Source: Myxococcales bacterium (GTDB lineage Bacteria; Myxococcota_A; Polyangia; Haliangiales; Haliangiaceae). From it: a stretch of DNA of 64,000 nucleotides. Of this stretch, positions 48,366-59,739 are shown piece by piece. The stretch's first letter is position 1. Every line of letters starts with the position of its first letter. The translations under genes were made by a program, and so were the position numbers. The stretch spans positions 1 through 64,000 of the forward strand of contig CANKMW010000010.1 of the NCBI GenBank assembly GCA_947483555.1, read 5' to 3'. The notes beneath the pieces are model-generated. The model was not told where the DNA came from. It saw nothing but the letters and a program-made list of their open reading frames with translations, and did not search any database.

Positions 48366-48722
48366 CTACCTCGCGTCGGCCGACGCCGCGGCGTCGGCCG
48401 CCAGCCCGGCATCGGCGGTCAGCCCGGCGCGCTCACGCGCACGCTCGATCGCGGCGGCGAGCTCGGCCGGCGTCATGTCGCCGCGCAAGATCTCGCCGCC
48501 GGCGTCCGGCCCGGCATCGAGGATCCGGATCGCGGCGTCGGGGTTGCCGAAGCTGGTGACGAACTTGCCGACCGAGCTCGCGCACGGCTTCTGCAGGGTG
48601 ATCAGCGCGATCAGGGCCACCGCGACCATCACGATGCGGATGATCTGGCTGGTCGACAGCCGCAGGCCCTTGCCGCGGGGCAGGCGCGGCACGTCATCGT
48701 CGCGGCGGCCGGGGCGGGTCAC
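48366..48722 (-). CDS. Small single-pass membrane protein of unknown function
   Basis: The 118-residue product from GTG 48722 has a charged N-terminus (MTRPGRRDDDVPRLPRGKG), one membrane helix (IIRIVMVAVALIALITL) and an Ala/Asp-rich C-terminus (AELAAAIERARERAG, then LTADAGLAADAAAS). I do not recognise a family. The N-in arrangement puts the Ala-rich tail outside. It is packed between recJ (9 nt) and the nitrilase gene (9 nt), so it is co-transcribed with them; the contribution to that operon is unknown. Confidence 0.6.
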   Translation of the reverse strand: MTRPGRRDDDVPRLPRGKGLRLSTSQIIRIVMVAVALIALITLQKPCASSVGKFVTSFGNPDAAIRILDAGPDAGGEILRGDMTPAELAAAIERARERAGLTADAGLAADAAASADAR

Positions 48723-48731
48723 GCGAGGTGC

Positions 48732-50483
48732 TTACCGCGTCCCGCTGCCGGGCGCCACGATCCGCTTCACCTCGAGCTCGACGCGCGACTTGCCCATCCA
48801 CGTCGAGCGCGCCGGCGTGAAGCCGACGTCGATGCGCGCGCCCGCGCCGGGATCCTCGGCGCCGAGACCGAAGGCGATGGCACCCCGCATGGTGCCGGTC
48901 GCCGGGCACGCCAGCTCGAGCTTGAGGTGGGAGCCGTCGCCGACCCGGCGGCTGCCGCGCACCACCAGCCCGCGCGCGACCAGCATCGGCGCCGGGTTCT
49001 CCTGGCCGAACGGCGCCATGCCGCCCAGCTCGTCGATCAACCGATCGTCGACCTCGCCGAGCCGGACCTCGGCGTCGAGCGCGTCGCGCTCGAACCGACC
49101 GACCCGCCCCGAGCCCTCGGCCAGCACGGCGGCGCCCAGCGCGTCGCGGAGGCGGTCGATCGCGCCCGGGTCGTCGGTCCGCATCGTCAGGCCGGCGGCG
49201 GCGGCGTGGCCACCCCAGCGCTCGAGCATCGGCGCACACTGGGCGAGCGCGCGATACAGATCGGCGCCGCCCGCCGATCGCGCCGAGCCGCGGCCGAGCC
49301 CGGTGGCCGGATCGATCGCGATCACGAACGCCGGCCGCTGGTATCGATCGACCAGCTTGGCAGCGACGATGCCGACCACCCCCGGCGCCCAGCGATCGCT
49401 GGCCACCACCACGACCGGACCGGGATCATCGCCGCCCGGAACCATGGCCAGCGCCTCCTCGACCATGCGGTCCTGGATCTGGCGCCGGCGCCGATTGGTC
49501 TCCTCGATCGCGACCGCGCGCGCCGTCGCTTCCTCGGCGCTCGACAGCAGCAGCTCGAGCGCCGGCGCCGCATCACCGAGCCGGCCGGGGGCATTCAGCC
49601 GCGGCGCCAGCTTCCACGATACCGTCTTCTCGTCGATCGGCCGGTCGCCGCCGACCTCGACCCCGGCGACGGCCAGCAGCGCGGCCAGCCCCGGCCGCCG
49701 TCGCTCGGCCACCAGCCGCAATCCCGCGGCGGCCAGGATCCGGTTCTCGCCGGACAGCGGGACCAGATCGGCGATGGTACCCAGCGCCACCAGGTCGAGC
49801 AGATCGCGGGGATCGACCTCGGGTCGGTTCGCGAACCAGCCCTGGGCGCGGAGTCGAGTCCGGATCGCGGCGACCAGGTAGAACGAGATCCCGACCGAGG
49901 CCATGCCCCGAAACGGAAAGGTCGAGTCCGGGCGGTACGGATTCACCAGCGCCAGCGCGGGATGGATCTCACCGGCGACCGGCACGGTGTGGTGATCGAC
50001 GACGATGACGTCGACACCGCGCCCGCGCACCGCGCGGATCACGTCGACGTCGCTGGTCCCGCAGTCGCCGGTGATCACGAGGCCGGGGCCGGGGGACGCC
50101 GCCAGCAGCTCGTCGGCCGCCGCGGCGCAGAACCCGTAGCCTTCGTCGCGGCGGGCCACCCGCGCGATGACCTCGGCGCCGCAGCCGCGCAGGAAGCTGG
50201 TCAAGAGGGCGCAGGTCGTCACGCCGTCGACGTCGTAGTCGCCGAACACGGCGATGCGCTCGCCACGCAAGACCGCTCGCGTGACCCGGTCCGCCGCCAC
50301 GGCGAAGCCGGCCATGCCGTCGGGCTTGCGCAGGCCGCCCAGGCGCGGCTCGAGGAAGGCGCGGGCGACGTCGAGCTCGCCCAGGCCGCGCGCGACCAGG
50401 CAGCGCGCGGTGACGTCACGGACCCCGAGGCCGCGAGCCAGCCGCTGCACCAGACCGTCGTCGAGCGGACGCACCGAGAGCAC
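48732..50483 (-). CDS. recJ: Single-stranded-DNA-specific exonuclease RecJ
   Basis: The 583-residue protein is a 5'-3' ssDNA exonuclease acting in RecF-pathway recombination and mismatch repair. DHH phosphoesterase motifs are clear: IAVFGDYDVDGVTTCALLTS (motif I), LVITGDCGTSD, VDVIVVDHHTVP (DHH) and NPYRPDSTFPFRGMASVG; the DHHA1 part has SDRWAPGVVGIVAAKLVDRY and GLGRGSARS, and the GGHAAAAGLTM motif follows. C-terminal OB-fold region ends at residue 583. Start is GTG 50483, giving a normal N-terminus. It is 110 nt after secF, with the palindromic repeat copy 2 in between. Confidence 0.95.
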   Translation of the reverse strand: MLSVRPLDDGLVQRLARGLGVRDVTARCLVARGLGELDVARAFLEPRLGGLRKPDGMAGFAVAADRVTRAVLRGERIAVFGDYDVDGVTTCALLTSFLRGCGAEVIARVARRDEGYGFCAAAADELLAASPGPGLVITGDCGTSDVDVIRAVRGRGVDVIVVDHHTVPVAGEIHPALALVNPYRPDSTFPFRGMASVGISFYLVAAIRTRLRAQGWFANRPEVDPRDLLDLVALGTIADLVPLSGENRILAAAGLRLVAERRRPGLAALLAVAGVEVGGDRPIDEKTVSWKLAPRLNAPGRLGDAAPALELLLSSAEEATARAVAIEETNRRRRQIQDRMVEEALAMVPGGDDPGPVVVVASDRWAPGVVGIVAAKLVDRYQRPAFVIAIDPATGLGRGSARSAGGADLYRALAQCAPMLERWGGHAAAAGLTMRTDDPGAIDRLRDALGAAVLAEGSGRVGRFERDALDAEVRLGEVDDRLIDELGGMAPFGQENPAPMLVARGLVVRGSRRVGDGSHLKLELACPATGTMRGAIAFGLGAEDPGAGARIDVGFTPARSTWMGKSRVELEVKRIVAPGSGTR

Positions 50484-50536
50484 GCCGGCACCCTACGCCG
50501 CCGGTCTGACTGACCGCCGGGTTGCGGCCCACCGGT

Positions 50537-50573
50537 GTCCCTGAGCGAGCCGCGAAGCGGCGAGTCGAAGGGC
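50537..50573. repeat. Dispersed palindromic repeat, copy 2 (secF-recJ spacer)
   Basis: A 37-bp version: GTCCCTGAGCGAGC, CGCGAAGCGG, CGAGTCGAAGGG. The inner palindrome is extended by CCGC/GCGG compared with the other two copies, the kind of compensatory change seen in REP-like hairpins. It lies between the secF stop (50593) and the recJ start (50483). Confidence 0.8.
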
Positions 50574-50592
50574 CCCGTACCGGTCAAGGCAC

Positions 50593-51915
50593 TCAGGGCT
50601 CCGACGCGAGCGCCGCGGCTTGCCGCGCGCGCGCCGGCGCCGGTCCCGAGTACCAGCGGGTGGCGATCCACAGGAACGCCGGCGGCGCCAGGTACAGCGA
50701 CGAGTAGGCGCCGACGATGATGCCGGCGTTCATGGCGAACGCGAAGTTGCGGACCAGGCCCTCGCCGAAGATGTTCATCATCAGCGTCACCGCGAACAGC
50801 GTCGTCGAGGTCAGGATCGACCGCACCAGCACCTCGTTCAGCGAGATGTCGACGATGCGGTCGAGCTTCTTGTCCTTGAGCTTCTCGGAGTTCTCGCGGA
50901 TGCGGTCGAAGATGACGACGGTATCGTTGACCGAGAACCCGATCACGGTGAGCAACGCGGCCACCGAGGTCAGCGACACGTCGGTCCAGGTCACGGCGAA
51001 CACGCCGATCACCATGATGGCGTCGTGCATCGTGGCCAGGATGGCGCCGGGCGCGTAGCGGACGTCGAACCGCACCGCCAGGTACAGGACGATGAGCAGC
51101 ATCGCGTAAAACAGCGACTTGATGCCGTCGTTGCGCAGCTCGTTGCCAGCCTTGGCGCTGACCTGCGAGGTCTGCACCACGACGGCGTCGATGCCCGGCA
51201 GCTCGCTCTCGAGCGCCCGTTCGTACTGGCGGTCGAGGCCGTGCATCGAGAACGTCATGTTGTACTCGCCGGTGCCCTCGTCGGGATGGGCGTAGAGCGC
51301 CGCGGCGTCGCCCCACGGCTTGGCCTCGAGCCCGGCCTGGGCCCAGATCTCGGCGGCCTCGGCCTCGGTGATCGGCCGCACGGTGTCGATCCCGCCCCCG
51401 GCGCCGCTCGCGGCCTGGCGCACGAACATGCGGTCGCCGGACCACTGCAGCTTGTCGACGCTGCGGTCGGCGAACTTCTTCTGGAAGGCCTCGGTCGCAG
51501 CCAGCTGCTGCTGGGGCGTGGTGGCGCCGAACCGAGGCGTGCGCACCATGATGCCGCGCACCGAGACCTGCGCGCCCTTGACCTCATCGGTCCACGAACG
51601 GTCGGCGACGTCGAAGCCGGCGGCCCCCGCCTTCTCGAGCGCCTTGCGGACCTTGGTGGCATCGGCGCCGACGTAGCGGGTCTCGCCAGCCGGCGCGGTC
51701 TTGTCCTTGAAGGAGTAGATGACCTCGGTGCCGCCCTTGAAGTCGATGGTCCAGTTGAGGTGCGCGCCGCGAACCGCCTTGTTCACGAACAAGGCCCCGA
51801 TGCTGGCCGCGCACAACAGGAACGAGATGATGCACCAGGTCCGGAACTTCGCGACGAACGCGAAGTCGTTGCCCGGCTTGAGCAGGTAGCGAAACTTGTG
51901 ATCTTGGGCCGGCAT
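50593..51915 (-). CDS. secF: Protein translocase subunit SecF
   Basis: The 440-residue protein is one of two proton-driven partners of SecYEG that help late translocation. After an N-terminal helix (RTWCIISFLLCAASIGALFV) comes TIDFKGGTEVIYSFKD with the conserved D-F-x-G-G, then a periplasmic part of ~210 residues, longer than usual (E. coli SecF is 323 aa). The C-terminal membrane part has LLIVLYLAVRFDVRYAPGAI, ALLTVIGFSVNDTVVIFDRI (NDTVVIFDRIRE motif) and RSILTSTTLFAVTLM. It begins 15 nt after secD. Confidence 0.96.
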   Translation of the reverse strand: MPAQDHKFRYLLKPGNDFAFVAKFRTWCIISFLLCAASIGALFVNKAVRGAHLNWTIDFKGGTEVIYSFKDKTAPAGETRYVGADATKVRKALEKAGAAGFDVADRSWTDEVKGAQVSVRGIMVRTPRFGATTPQQQLAATEAFQKKFADRSVDKLQWSGDRMFVRQAASGAGGGIDTVRPITEAEAAEIWAQAGLEAKPWGDAAALYAHPDEGTGEYNMTFSMHGLDRQYERALESELPGIDAVVVQTSQVSAKAGNELRNDGIKSLFYAMLLIVLYLAVRFDVRYAPGAILATMHDAIMVIGVFAVTWTDVSLTSVAALLTVIGFSVNDTVVIFDRIRENSEKLKDKKLDRIVDISLNEVLVRSILTSTTLFAVTLMMNIFGEGLVRNFAFAMNAGIIVGAYSSLYLAPPAFLWIATRWYSGPAPARARQAAALASEP

Positions 51916-51930
51916 GGTTCCTGGTTTCCG

Positions 51931-53844
51931 TCAGATCGAGATCGTGGCCAGCTCGCCCTTCTTCTTGGCCACGTAGACGTCGAAGAAGTAGCGAGTGATC
52001 CAGACACTGGTGAAGATCGTGGTCGCGATGCCGACCAGCAGCATCACGGCGAACCCGTAGATCGGGCCGGATCCGTACTGCAGGAGCACCCAGCCGGCGG
52101 CAGCGGTGGTGAGCTGACCGTCGAGGATGCTGGAGAACGCGCGCTGGAACCCGACCTCGACCGCGCCCTTGACCGACTTGCCGAGCAGGAGCTCGTCGCG
52201 GATTCGCTCGTAGATGAGCACGTTGCCGTCGACGGCCATGCCGACCGTGAGCACCACCGCGGCGATGCCGGGCAAGGTCAGCGTGGCGCGGAACATGGCC
52301 ATGATCGCGAGCATCATCATGATGTTCACGCCGACCGCGACGATCGCGATGGTGCCCGACCACTTGTAGATCCCGACCATCATGATGATGACCAGGATGA
52401 TGCCGAGGCCGAACGACAGCTTGGCCTTGTCGACCGCGTCGCGGCCCAGCGTCGGGCCGAGCTCGGCGACCTGCTGTTCCTGGAGCGGCGCCGGCAGCGA
52501 GCCGGTGCGCAGCACGTTGACCAGGTCGAGGGCGTCGCGCTCCTGGGTCTGCGGATCCGAGCCGCCCATCGTGATCGTCGAGCGCCCCTGCCGGATGGCG
52601 CCCTGGATGGTCGGCGCCGACGCCACGACGTCATCGAGGATGATCGCCATCTTCTTGCCGACGTTGCCCGAGGTCAGATCGCCGAACGCGCGGCCGCCGA
52701 GGCGATTGAACTCGACCGCGACCTCGGGTCGCAGCGTGTTGGGATCATAGGTGACATCGGCCTTGGACACCGCCGACCCGGTGAGCCGCACCGCCCGGTC
52801 CAGGAAGTAGGTGCGCCAGTACGGCCGCTTGTCGGCCTTCTCGCTCGCCGCGTCCGGGAACACCAGCTCGAACCCGATCTGACCGTCGGGTGGCAGCTTG
52901 AAGGCCGGGTCGGCGCTCAGCGCCTCGAGGTAACGCTCGATGACGCGGCGGCCGGTGACCTTGCAGCGCACCTTGCCGTCGCGCTCCGCCAGGTCGCGCC
53001 GGTAGCAGCCGCTCTGCTTGGCCTCGTCGACCGTGAACGACTCGTCGCGGTCGTAGGCCTTGAGGTAGGAGTCGAAGAACTCCTTGCCGGTCTTCTCGTG
53101 GGCCCAGGCGTCGGGGTGGCCGGTGATGCCGAGATCGACCGCGGCCGGATCGGGCTGCACCACCCGCTGATAGAGCCCGGACATCCACGGCGAGCCGTCG
53201 CCGACGATCTTGAACTCGAGCTTGGCGGTGCGCGCGATCAGCTCCTTGATGCGCGCGATGTTCTCGGCGTCGAGGCCGGGCAGCTCGACGATGATCTGAT
53301 CGTCCTTCTCGATGACGGTCGGCTCGGACACCCCGCGGGCGTCGATGCGCTTCTTGATGGTCGCGACCGCCTGCTTGAGCGCGCTCTTCTTCACGCCGTC
53401 GGCGAACCGCGACGAGATGCGCACGCACACGGCGAGCTTGAGCGGCCCGTCCTTGGGACACGGCATGGTCGTGATCACGTCGCCGTAGCGCGACGCCAGC
53501 AGCTTGGACAGCTCGGCGTTCTTGGCCGGGTCGTCGAGCGTGACGGCGATGGCGCCGGGCGCGATGTTGGGCGTCGAGGCGCGGCCGGGCAGCTTCTTGT
53601 CGATCAGCTCGGCGTCGATGTCACGCTTGAGCTCCGAGGCCTTGTCGTCGACGGCCTTGTCGAGCGCGATCGAGTACGTGAACTGGGCGCCGCCCTGGAG
53701 GTCGAGGCCGAGCGTGATCTTGTTGTCGAAGTAGAACCACGACGGGATCCGCTGGCTGTCGACGAACGTCGGGACCAGGTAGAGCAGGCAGTAGACGAGG
53801 ATGGCGGCGAAGCCGAAGCTGCGCCAACGGAGGCTACGATCCAT
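51931..53844 (-). CDS. secD: Protein translocase subunit SecD
   Basis: The 637-residue product has a first membrane helix (FGFAAILVYCLLYLVPTFVD), the signature LGLDLQGGAQFTYSIALDKA, periplasmic P1 domain including RIDARGVSEPTVIEKDDQII and VELPGLDAENIARIKELIA, and the C-terminal five-helix region with AAVVLTVGMAVDGNVLIYER (conserved GMAVDxNVLIxER) and YGSGPIYGFAVMLLVGIATT. SecD and SecF use the proton gradient to pull proteins across. Order yajC-secD-secF is the conserved one. 39 nt separate it from yajC. Confidence 0.97.
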   Translation of the reverse strand: MDRSLRWRSFGFAAILVYCLLYLVPTFVDSQRIPSWFYFDNKITLGLDLQGGAQFTYSIALDKAVDDKASELKRDIDAELIDKKLPGRASTPNIAPGAIAVTLDDPAKNAELSKLLASRYGDVITTMPCPKDGPLKLAVCVRISSRFADGVKKSALKQAVATIKKRIDARGVSEPTVIEKDDQIIVELPGLDAENIARIKELIARTAKLEFKIVGDGSPWMSGLYQRVVQPDPAAVDLGITGHPDAWAHEKTGKEFFDSYLKAYDRDESFTVDEAKQSGCYRRDLAERDGKVRCKVTGRRVIERYLEALSADPAFKLPPDGQIGFELVFPDAASEKADKRPYWRTYFLDRAVRLTGSAVSKADVTYDPNTLRPEVAVEFNRLGGRAFGDLTSGNVGKKMAIILDDVVASAPTIQGAIRQGRSTITMGGSDPQTQERDALDLVNVLRTGSLPAPLQEQQVAELGPTLGRDAVDKAKLSFGLGIILVIIMMVGIYKWSGTIAIVAVGVNIMMMLAIMAMFRATLTLPGIAAVVLTVGMAVDGNVLIYERIRDELLLGKSVKGAVEVGFQRAFSSILDGQLTTAAAGWVLLQYGSGPIYGFAVMLLVGIATTIFTSVWITRYFFDVYVAKKKGELATISI

Positions 53845-53883
53845 GGAGGAACCTCGAAGAGAAACCGGGCGATCCGAAAGAAC

Positions 53884-54189
53884 TCAGGCGGCCTTTTCGG
53901 CCTTGTCAGCCTTGGCCTCGTTCGCCGTCGCGGTCCACTTGTTCTCGATGTAGGCGCGCGGGACGCGGACCCGGACTTTTTCCTGGATCTCGAGCACGAC
54001 CACGTCGTTACCCTGGGTCCCGGTGATGGTCCCGATGATCCCGCCGCGCGTGATGACCTGCTCGCCCTTGCCGAGCTTGCTGAGCATGTCCTGCTGCGCC
54101 TTCTGCTTCTTGACCTGCGGACGGATCAGCAGGAAGTAGAAGACCACGAACATCAGGCCCATCATGATGAGGGGAGAAAGTGCGCCCAT
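53884..54189 (-). CDS. yajC: Preprotein translocase subunit YajC
   Basis: The product is 101 residues from ATG 54189 (MGALSPLIMMGLMFVVFYFL), with one membrane helix, LLIRPQVKKQKAQQDMLSKL (the conserved R-P-Q-x-K-x), and the small beta domain GEQVITRGGIIGTITGTQGN, VVLEIQEKVRVRVPRAYIE. YajC associates with SecDF. A start at 54249 would add a long non-conserved leader. It lies 75 nt after the tgt gene. A Lys/Ala tail ends the protein. Confidence 0.93.
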   Translation of the reverse strand: MGALSPLIMMGLMFVVFYFLLIRPQVKKQKAQQDMLSKLGKGEQVITRGGIIGTITGTQGNDVVVLEIQEKVRVRVPRAYIENKWTATANEAKADKAEKAA

Positions 54190-54264
54190 GACATCGCTCC
54201 TCGATCTGGTTCCGGCGGGGTTTCCCGAAAAGTTGTGGGTGAGTAGCACCCGCGGAGGTGGGGG

Positions 54265-56474
<2,210 letters not shown>

Positions 56475-56548
56475 GGAGCCCGGATGGGTACAACTGCCCA
56501 TCCGCGGGCGCAACCCGGCACCGCACACGTCCTCTATAGTCCAGCCGG

Positions 56549-59167
56549 ATGCGCGCCCTCCCCTGTCTGTTCGCGGCTGCTGCCGCCCTCGCCGCCCCGG
56601 CCGGCGCCGGCGCCGAGACCGCCGATGTCGATGGCGACGGTCGCGCCGACACCGTGCGCATCGACGCCCCGGGCCAGATCGTCATCGAGCGCGCCGGCGG
56701 CGGTGGCGCGTTCGTGCCGTTCGGGTTGACCGGGCCGCTGGGCACGACCCGGCTCTCGATCGGCGGCAAGGGTCGGCCGTTCGTGGTCGCGGTGGCCCAG
56801 ATCGGCAGTGGCTGGGAGGCGGTGGCGCTGCGCTGGGACAAGGGGGCGATGAAGGAGGTGTGGCGCGGACCGGTCGGCCCGATCGGCGACGACGGCGAGT
56901 ACGAGCTGTGGATCGAGGCCCGGCCATCGGGGCTGGTGCGCTGGCAGCGGCGCGCCGATCTCGACCGCTGTGACGGCACCCCGGTCGAGCTGTTCCGCGA
57001 GGGCTGGGACGACGGCGGCGGCGGCTTCCGCGCCGCGCGGCCGAGTGTCCGGCTTCCGGACATCATGCCCACCGTGACGGCGAGCCCGAGCGCCGCCACC
57101 GGGGCCGGCTGGTACCGCGCCACCGGCGCCACCACCGCCGCCGGGGCCGGCGACGCCAGCCAGCTGGTGCCGCCCCGCGCGCTCGACGACGGCGACGCGA
57201 CGACCGCGTGGCGCGAGGACCGTGGCGGCGACGGGACCGGCGAGCAGTTCACGTTCCGCACCACGATGAAGAGCGGCCGCGCCGCCGCGCTGCGCATCAT
57301 CCCCGGCGCCGCCGCCGGGGCCCGGGGCGCCGCGGCCGGCAACCGGATCAAGGCGCTGGCGGTGATCGGTGCCACGGCCGCCTACCGCGTCGAATTACCC
57401 GCTGGCCCTGGCGCCACCGACCCCGTGATGGCGAGCTTCCCGGCGCCGATCGACGGCTGCGTCACGGTCGCGATTCTCGAGGTCGAGCGGCGCGGGACCG
57501 GCAACCTGACCGCGATCGCCGAGCTCGGCATCGTCGCCGATGTCGAGCTGGCGCCGGGCGGCGCCGAGGCCGTGCTGGCGGCCCAGGTCAGCAAGGGCGG
57601 GGTGAGCGGCGGGTCGGCGGCGCGCGCCCTGGCCAGCCGCGGTGCCGCCGCGGTCGCCGCGCTGGTCGCCGAGCTCGATCACGCCGACGCGGCGGCCCGG
57701 CCACGGCTGCTGGCGGCGCTGGCGCGCATCCCGCATCCGGCCGTGATCGCGCCGGTCGCGACCGCCCTGGCCACGGGCGATCTGGCGGCCGGTGATCGCC
57801 CCGCGGCCGCCGAGCTGCTCGCCGGGCTGGGCCCGCCGGGCGCCGCGGCCTTGCTCGATCTGGTCGCCGGCTCCGCGCTGGCGTGGCCCGACGTGCGCGT
57901 CGACGAGGGCGGCCGGCTGGCCGCGGCGCGGGTGCTGGCGCGCGGTCAGCCGCTGCTGCTGGTCAACGCGGCGGGCCAGGGCAGCCGCGGCTTCCGTGCC
58001 ACCCTCGTCGAGCTGCTCGCCGGTGCCGGCGCCCCGGCGCTGATCGGCTACCTGCGCGGCGACGGTCAGGCGCCCGACGCCGCGCCGCTGACGGCCGCCG
58101 CGCGCGCCGATGTCTGGCGCGCCGCCGGCAAGGCCGCGGCCGCCGGACTCGCCGCCGACAAGGCGGCCGCCGCGCACGGCATGGTGGCGGCGCTCGAGGC
58201 CACCGCCGACGGTGACTACGAGCTTCGCTACCGCCTGGTGGCGGCGCTCGGCGCCATCGCCAGCGGCGCCGAGGTCCACCGCCTGGTGGCGTGGCTGGGA
58301 CGGGCTGGCGACGGCGCGCTCGCCCGCGCGCTGCACCGGGTCGCCGCCGGCGCGCTCGGCATCAACCCGACCGCCGACGCCCGGCTGGCGCTGGCGGCCC
58401 TGGCCGCCGGCCGCGACGCCGGCACCCGGCTGGCCGCGATCCGCGGCCTGGCCACCGAGCCGACCCTCGACACCCCCGGCGCCCACCCCGCCATCACCGC
58501 CGACGAGACCGTCGCCCGCGACGCCGGCGACCGCGCCCTGGTGACCGTGGTCGCCACCGACGCGTGGCCCGAGCTGCGGCGCGCCGCGGCGTCGGCGCTC
58601 GGCCTGCGCTGCGATCGGCGCGGACCGCGCGACGGGCTCGATGGTGCGCTCGCCGCTGACGCCGATCTCGACGTCCGCGTCGATGCGCTGACCGCGCTGG
58701 TCACCTGCCGCTCGGCGGGCATCGCGGCTCGCCTGCTGCGGCTCGCCGACGACAGCAAGGCCGAGCTCGCGCTGCGCGACCGCGCGGTCGCGCTCTACGG
58801 TCAGCTCCACACGCCCGGCACCGCCGGCGCCGCGGCCGTCGTGCCCGCGGCGGCGACCGACGCCCTGCTCGACCGCCTCGATCGCTGGCGGGGCCAGGCG
58901 TTCTCCGACCCGGCGGCGCTGCGGCTGGCGATCCGGGCCGCGACCGCGCTCGGTGCGCTCGGCGACCGCCGCGCCGCCGGCCCGCTGCTCGCGGTCGCGC
59001 GCGATGGCGCCTTTCCCGAGCTGCAGGCCGCCGCGGTCGCGGCGCTCGGCGCGCTCGGCCGGGGCTGTCCCCGCGACGCCATCACGCTCTTGCGCGCCCT
59101 GGCCCAGAGCGAGCAGCGCGGCGTCGCGCTGGCCGCCCGCGGTGCCCTCGAGCGGTGCGGTCGCTGA
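56549..59167 (+). CDS. Exported HEAT-repeat protein with discoidin-like domain
   Basis: The 872-residue product has a signal peptide (ALPCLFAAAAALAAPAGAGA) and first a short FG-GAP/EF-hand-like stretch DVDGDGRADTVRID. From about 180 to 320 a galactose-binding/discoidin-like domain can be read: PPRALDDGDATTAWREDRGG, the usual LxDGxxxTxW pattern that also occurs in the NADase-type glycan-binding domain. From about 350 to the end, many short Ala/Leu-rich helical pairs (e.g. AARPRLLAALARIPHPAVIA) form a HEAT-like solenoid. It is exported to the periplasm or surface. Ligand unknown. Stop overlaps the next gene's start (TGATG). Confidence 0.7.
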   Translation: MRALPCLFAAAAALAAPAGAGAETADVDGDGRADTVRIDAPGQIVIERAGGGGAFVPFGLTGPLGTTRLSIGGKGRPFVVAVAQIGSGWEAVALRWDKGAMKEVWRGPVGPIGDDGEYELWIEARPSGLVRWQRRADLDRCDGTPVELFREGWDDGGGGFRAARPSVRLPDIMPTVTASPSAATGAGWYRATGATTAAGAGDASQLVPPRALDDGDATTAWREDRGGDGTGEQFTFRTTMKSGRAAALRIIPGAAAGARGAAAGNRIKALAVIGATAAYRVELPAGPGATDPVMASFPAPIDGCVTVAILEVERRGTGNLTAIAELGIVADVELAPGGAEAVLAAQVSKGGVSGGSAARALASRGAAAVAALVAELDHADAAARPRLLAALARIPHPAVIAPVATALATGDLAAGDRPAAAELLAGLGPPGAAALLDLVAGSALAWPDVRVDEGGRLAAARVLARGQPLLLVNAAGQGSRGFRATLVELLAGAGAPALIGYLRGDGQAPDAAPLTAAARADVWRAAGKAAAAGLAADKAAAAHGMVAALEATADGDYELRYRLVAALGAIASGAEVHRLVAWLGRAGDGALARALHRVAAGALGINPTADARLALAALAAGRDAGTRLAAIRGLATEPTLDTPGAHPAITADETVARDAGDRALVTVVATDAWPELRRAAASALGLRCDRRGPRDGLDGALAADADLDVRVDALTALVTCRSAGIAARLLRLADDSKAELALRDRAVALYGQLHTPGTAGAAAVVPAAATDALLDRLDRWRGQAFSDPAALRLAIRAATALGALGDRRAAGPLLAVARDGAFPELQAAAVAALGALGRGCPRDAITLLRALAQSEQRGVALAARGALERCGR

Positions 59168-59739
59168 TGCCGCGACGATGGGCGGTGGTGGCGTGGTCGC
59201 TGGCGATCGTGATCGCGATGGTGGCCGCGATCGTGATCGCGATGCCCGGCGAGGACGGGCTGCGATCGGCCATCCGCGCCACCGCCCGCACGTCGCTGAT
59301 CTTGTTCCTGGCCGCGTTCGTGGCCTCGGCGGTGAACACGCTCACGCGCGGCGGCGCGATCGGCAAGTGGCTGCTGGCCAACCGCCGCCACCTCGGCCTC
59401 GGCTTCGCCGGCTCGCACCTCGTGCACGGCGCGCTGATCGTCGCGCTCGCCGCCACCTCGGCGACCTACGCCCCCAGCGCCGACCTGGTCGGCCTGATCG
59501 GCGGCCTGGTCGGCTTCGGCTTCCTCGCCGCGATGACGGTCACCTCGTTCGACGGCCCGACGCGGGCGCTCGGACGCCGGCGCTGGAAGCTCCTGCACAC
59601 CACCGGCATGTACGTCTACTGGGCGATCTTCGCGTCGAGCTTCGCCGGCCGCGCGACTCGCGCCCCGGAGTACGGCGCGTTCACCGCGCTCACGCTGGCC
59701 GCGCTCGTCGTCCGCATCGTCGCGCGCCGGCGCGCCTGA
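59167..59739 (+). CDS. Ferric-reductase-like transmembrane protein (heme-binding, MsrQ-like)
   Basis: The product is 190 residues with about six membrane helices: AVVAWSLAIVIAMVAAIVIA, SLILFLAAFVASAVNTLTRG, LGFAGSHLVHGALIVAL, LVGLIGGLVGFGFLAAMTV, WKLLHTTGMYVYWAIFASS and FTALTLAALVVRIVARR. Two helices carry His in the spacing of heme b ligands (GSHLVHG and LLHTTG), and RRHLGLGFAGSHL matches the ferric-reductase/YedZ-MsrQ family. It probably shuttles electrons across the inner membrane. No MsrP partner is next to it. ATG 59167 overlaps the previous stop. Confidence 0.75.
   Translation: MPRRWAVVAWSLAIVIAMVAAIVIAMPGEDGLRSAIRATARTSLILFLAAFVASAVNTLTRGGAIGKWLLANRRHLGLGFAGSHLVHGALIVALAATSATYAPSADLVGLIGGLVGFGFLAAMTVTSFDGPTRALGRRRWKLLHTTGMYVYWAIFASSFAGRATRAPEYGAFTALTLAALVVRIVARRRA

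Noticed and set aside
47523..50513. A 996-codon plus-strand open frame
   Set aside because: Antisense to the nitrilase and recJ genes; low-complexity Arg/Gly/His composition typical of GC-rich shadow frames.
50620..54246. A 1208-codon open frame on the plus strand
   Set aside because: It is antisense to secF, secD and yajC, and its protein is a high-GC shadow rich in Arg/Asp/Val/Leu with no fold pattern.
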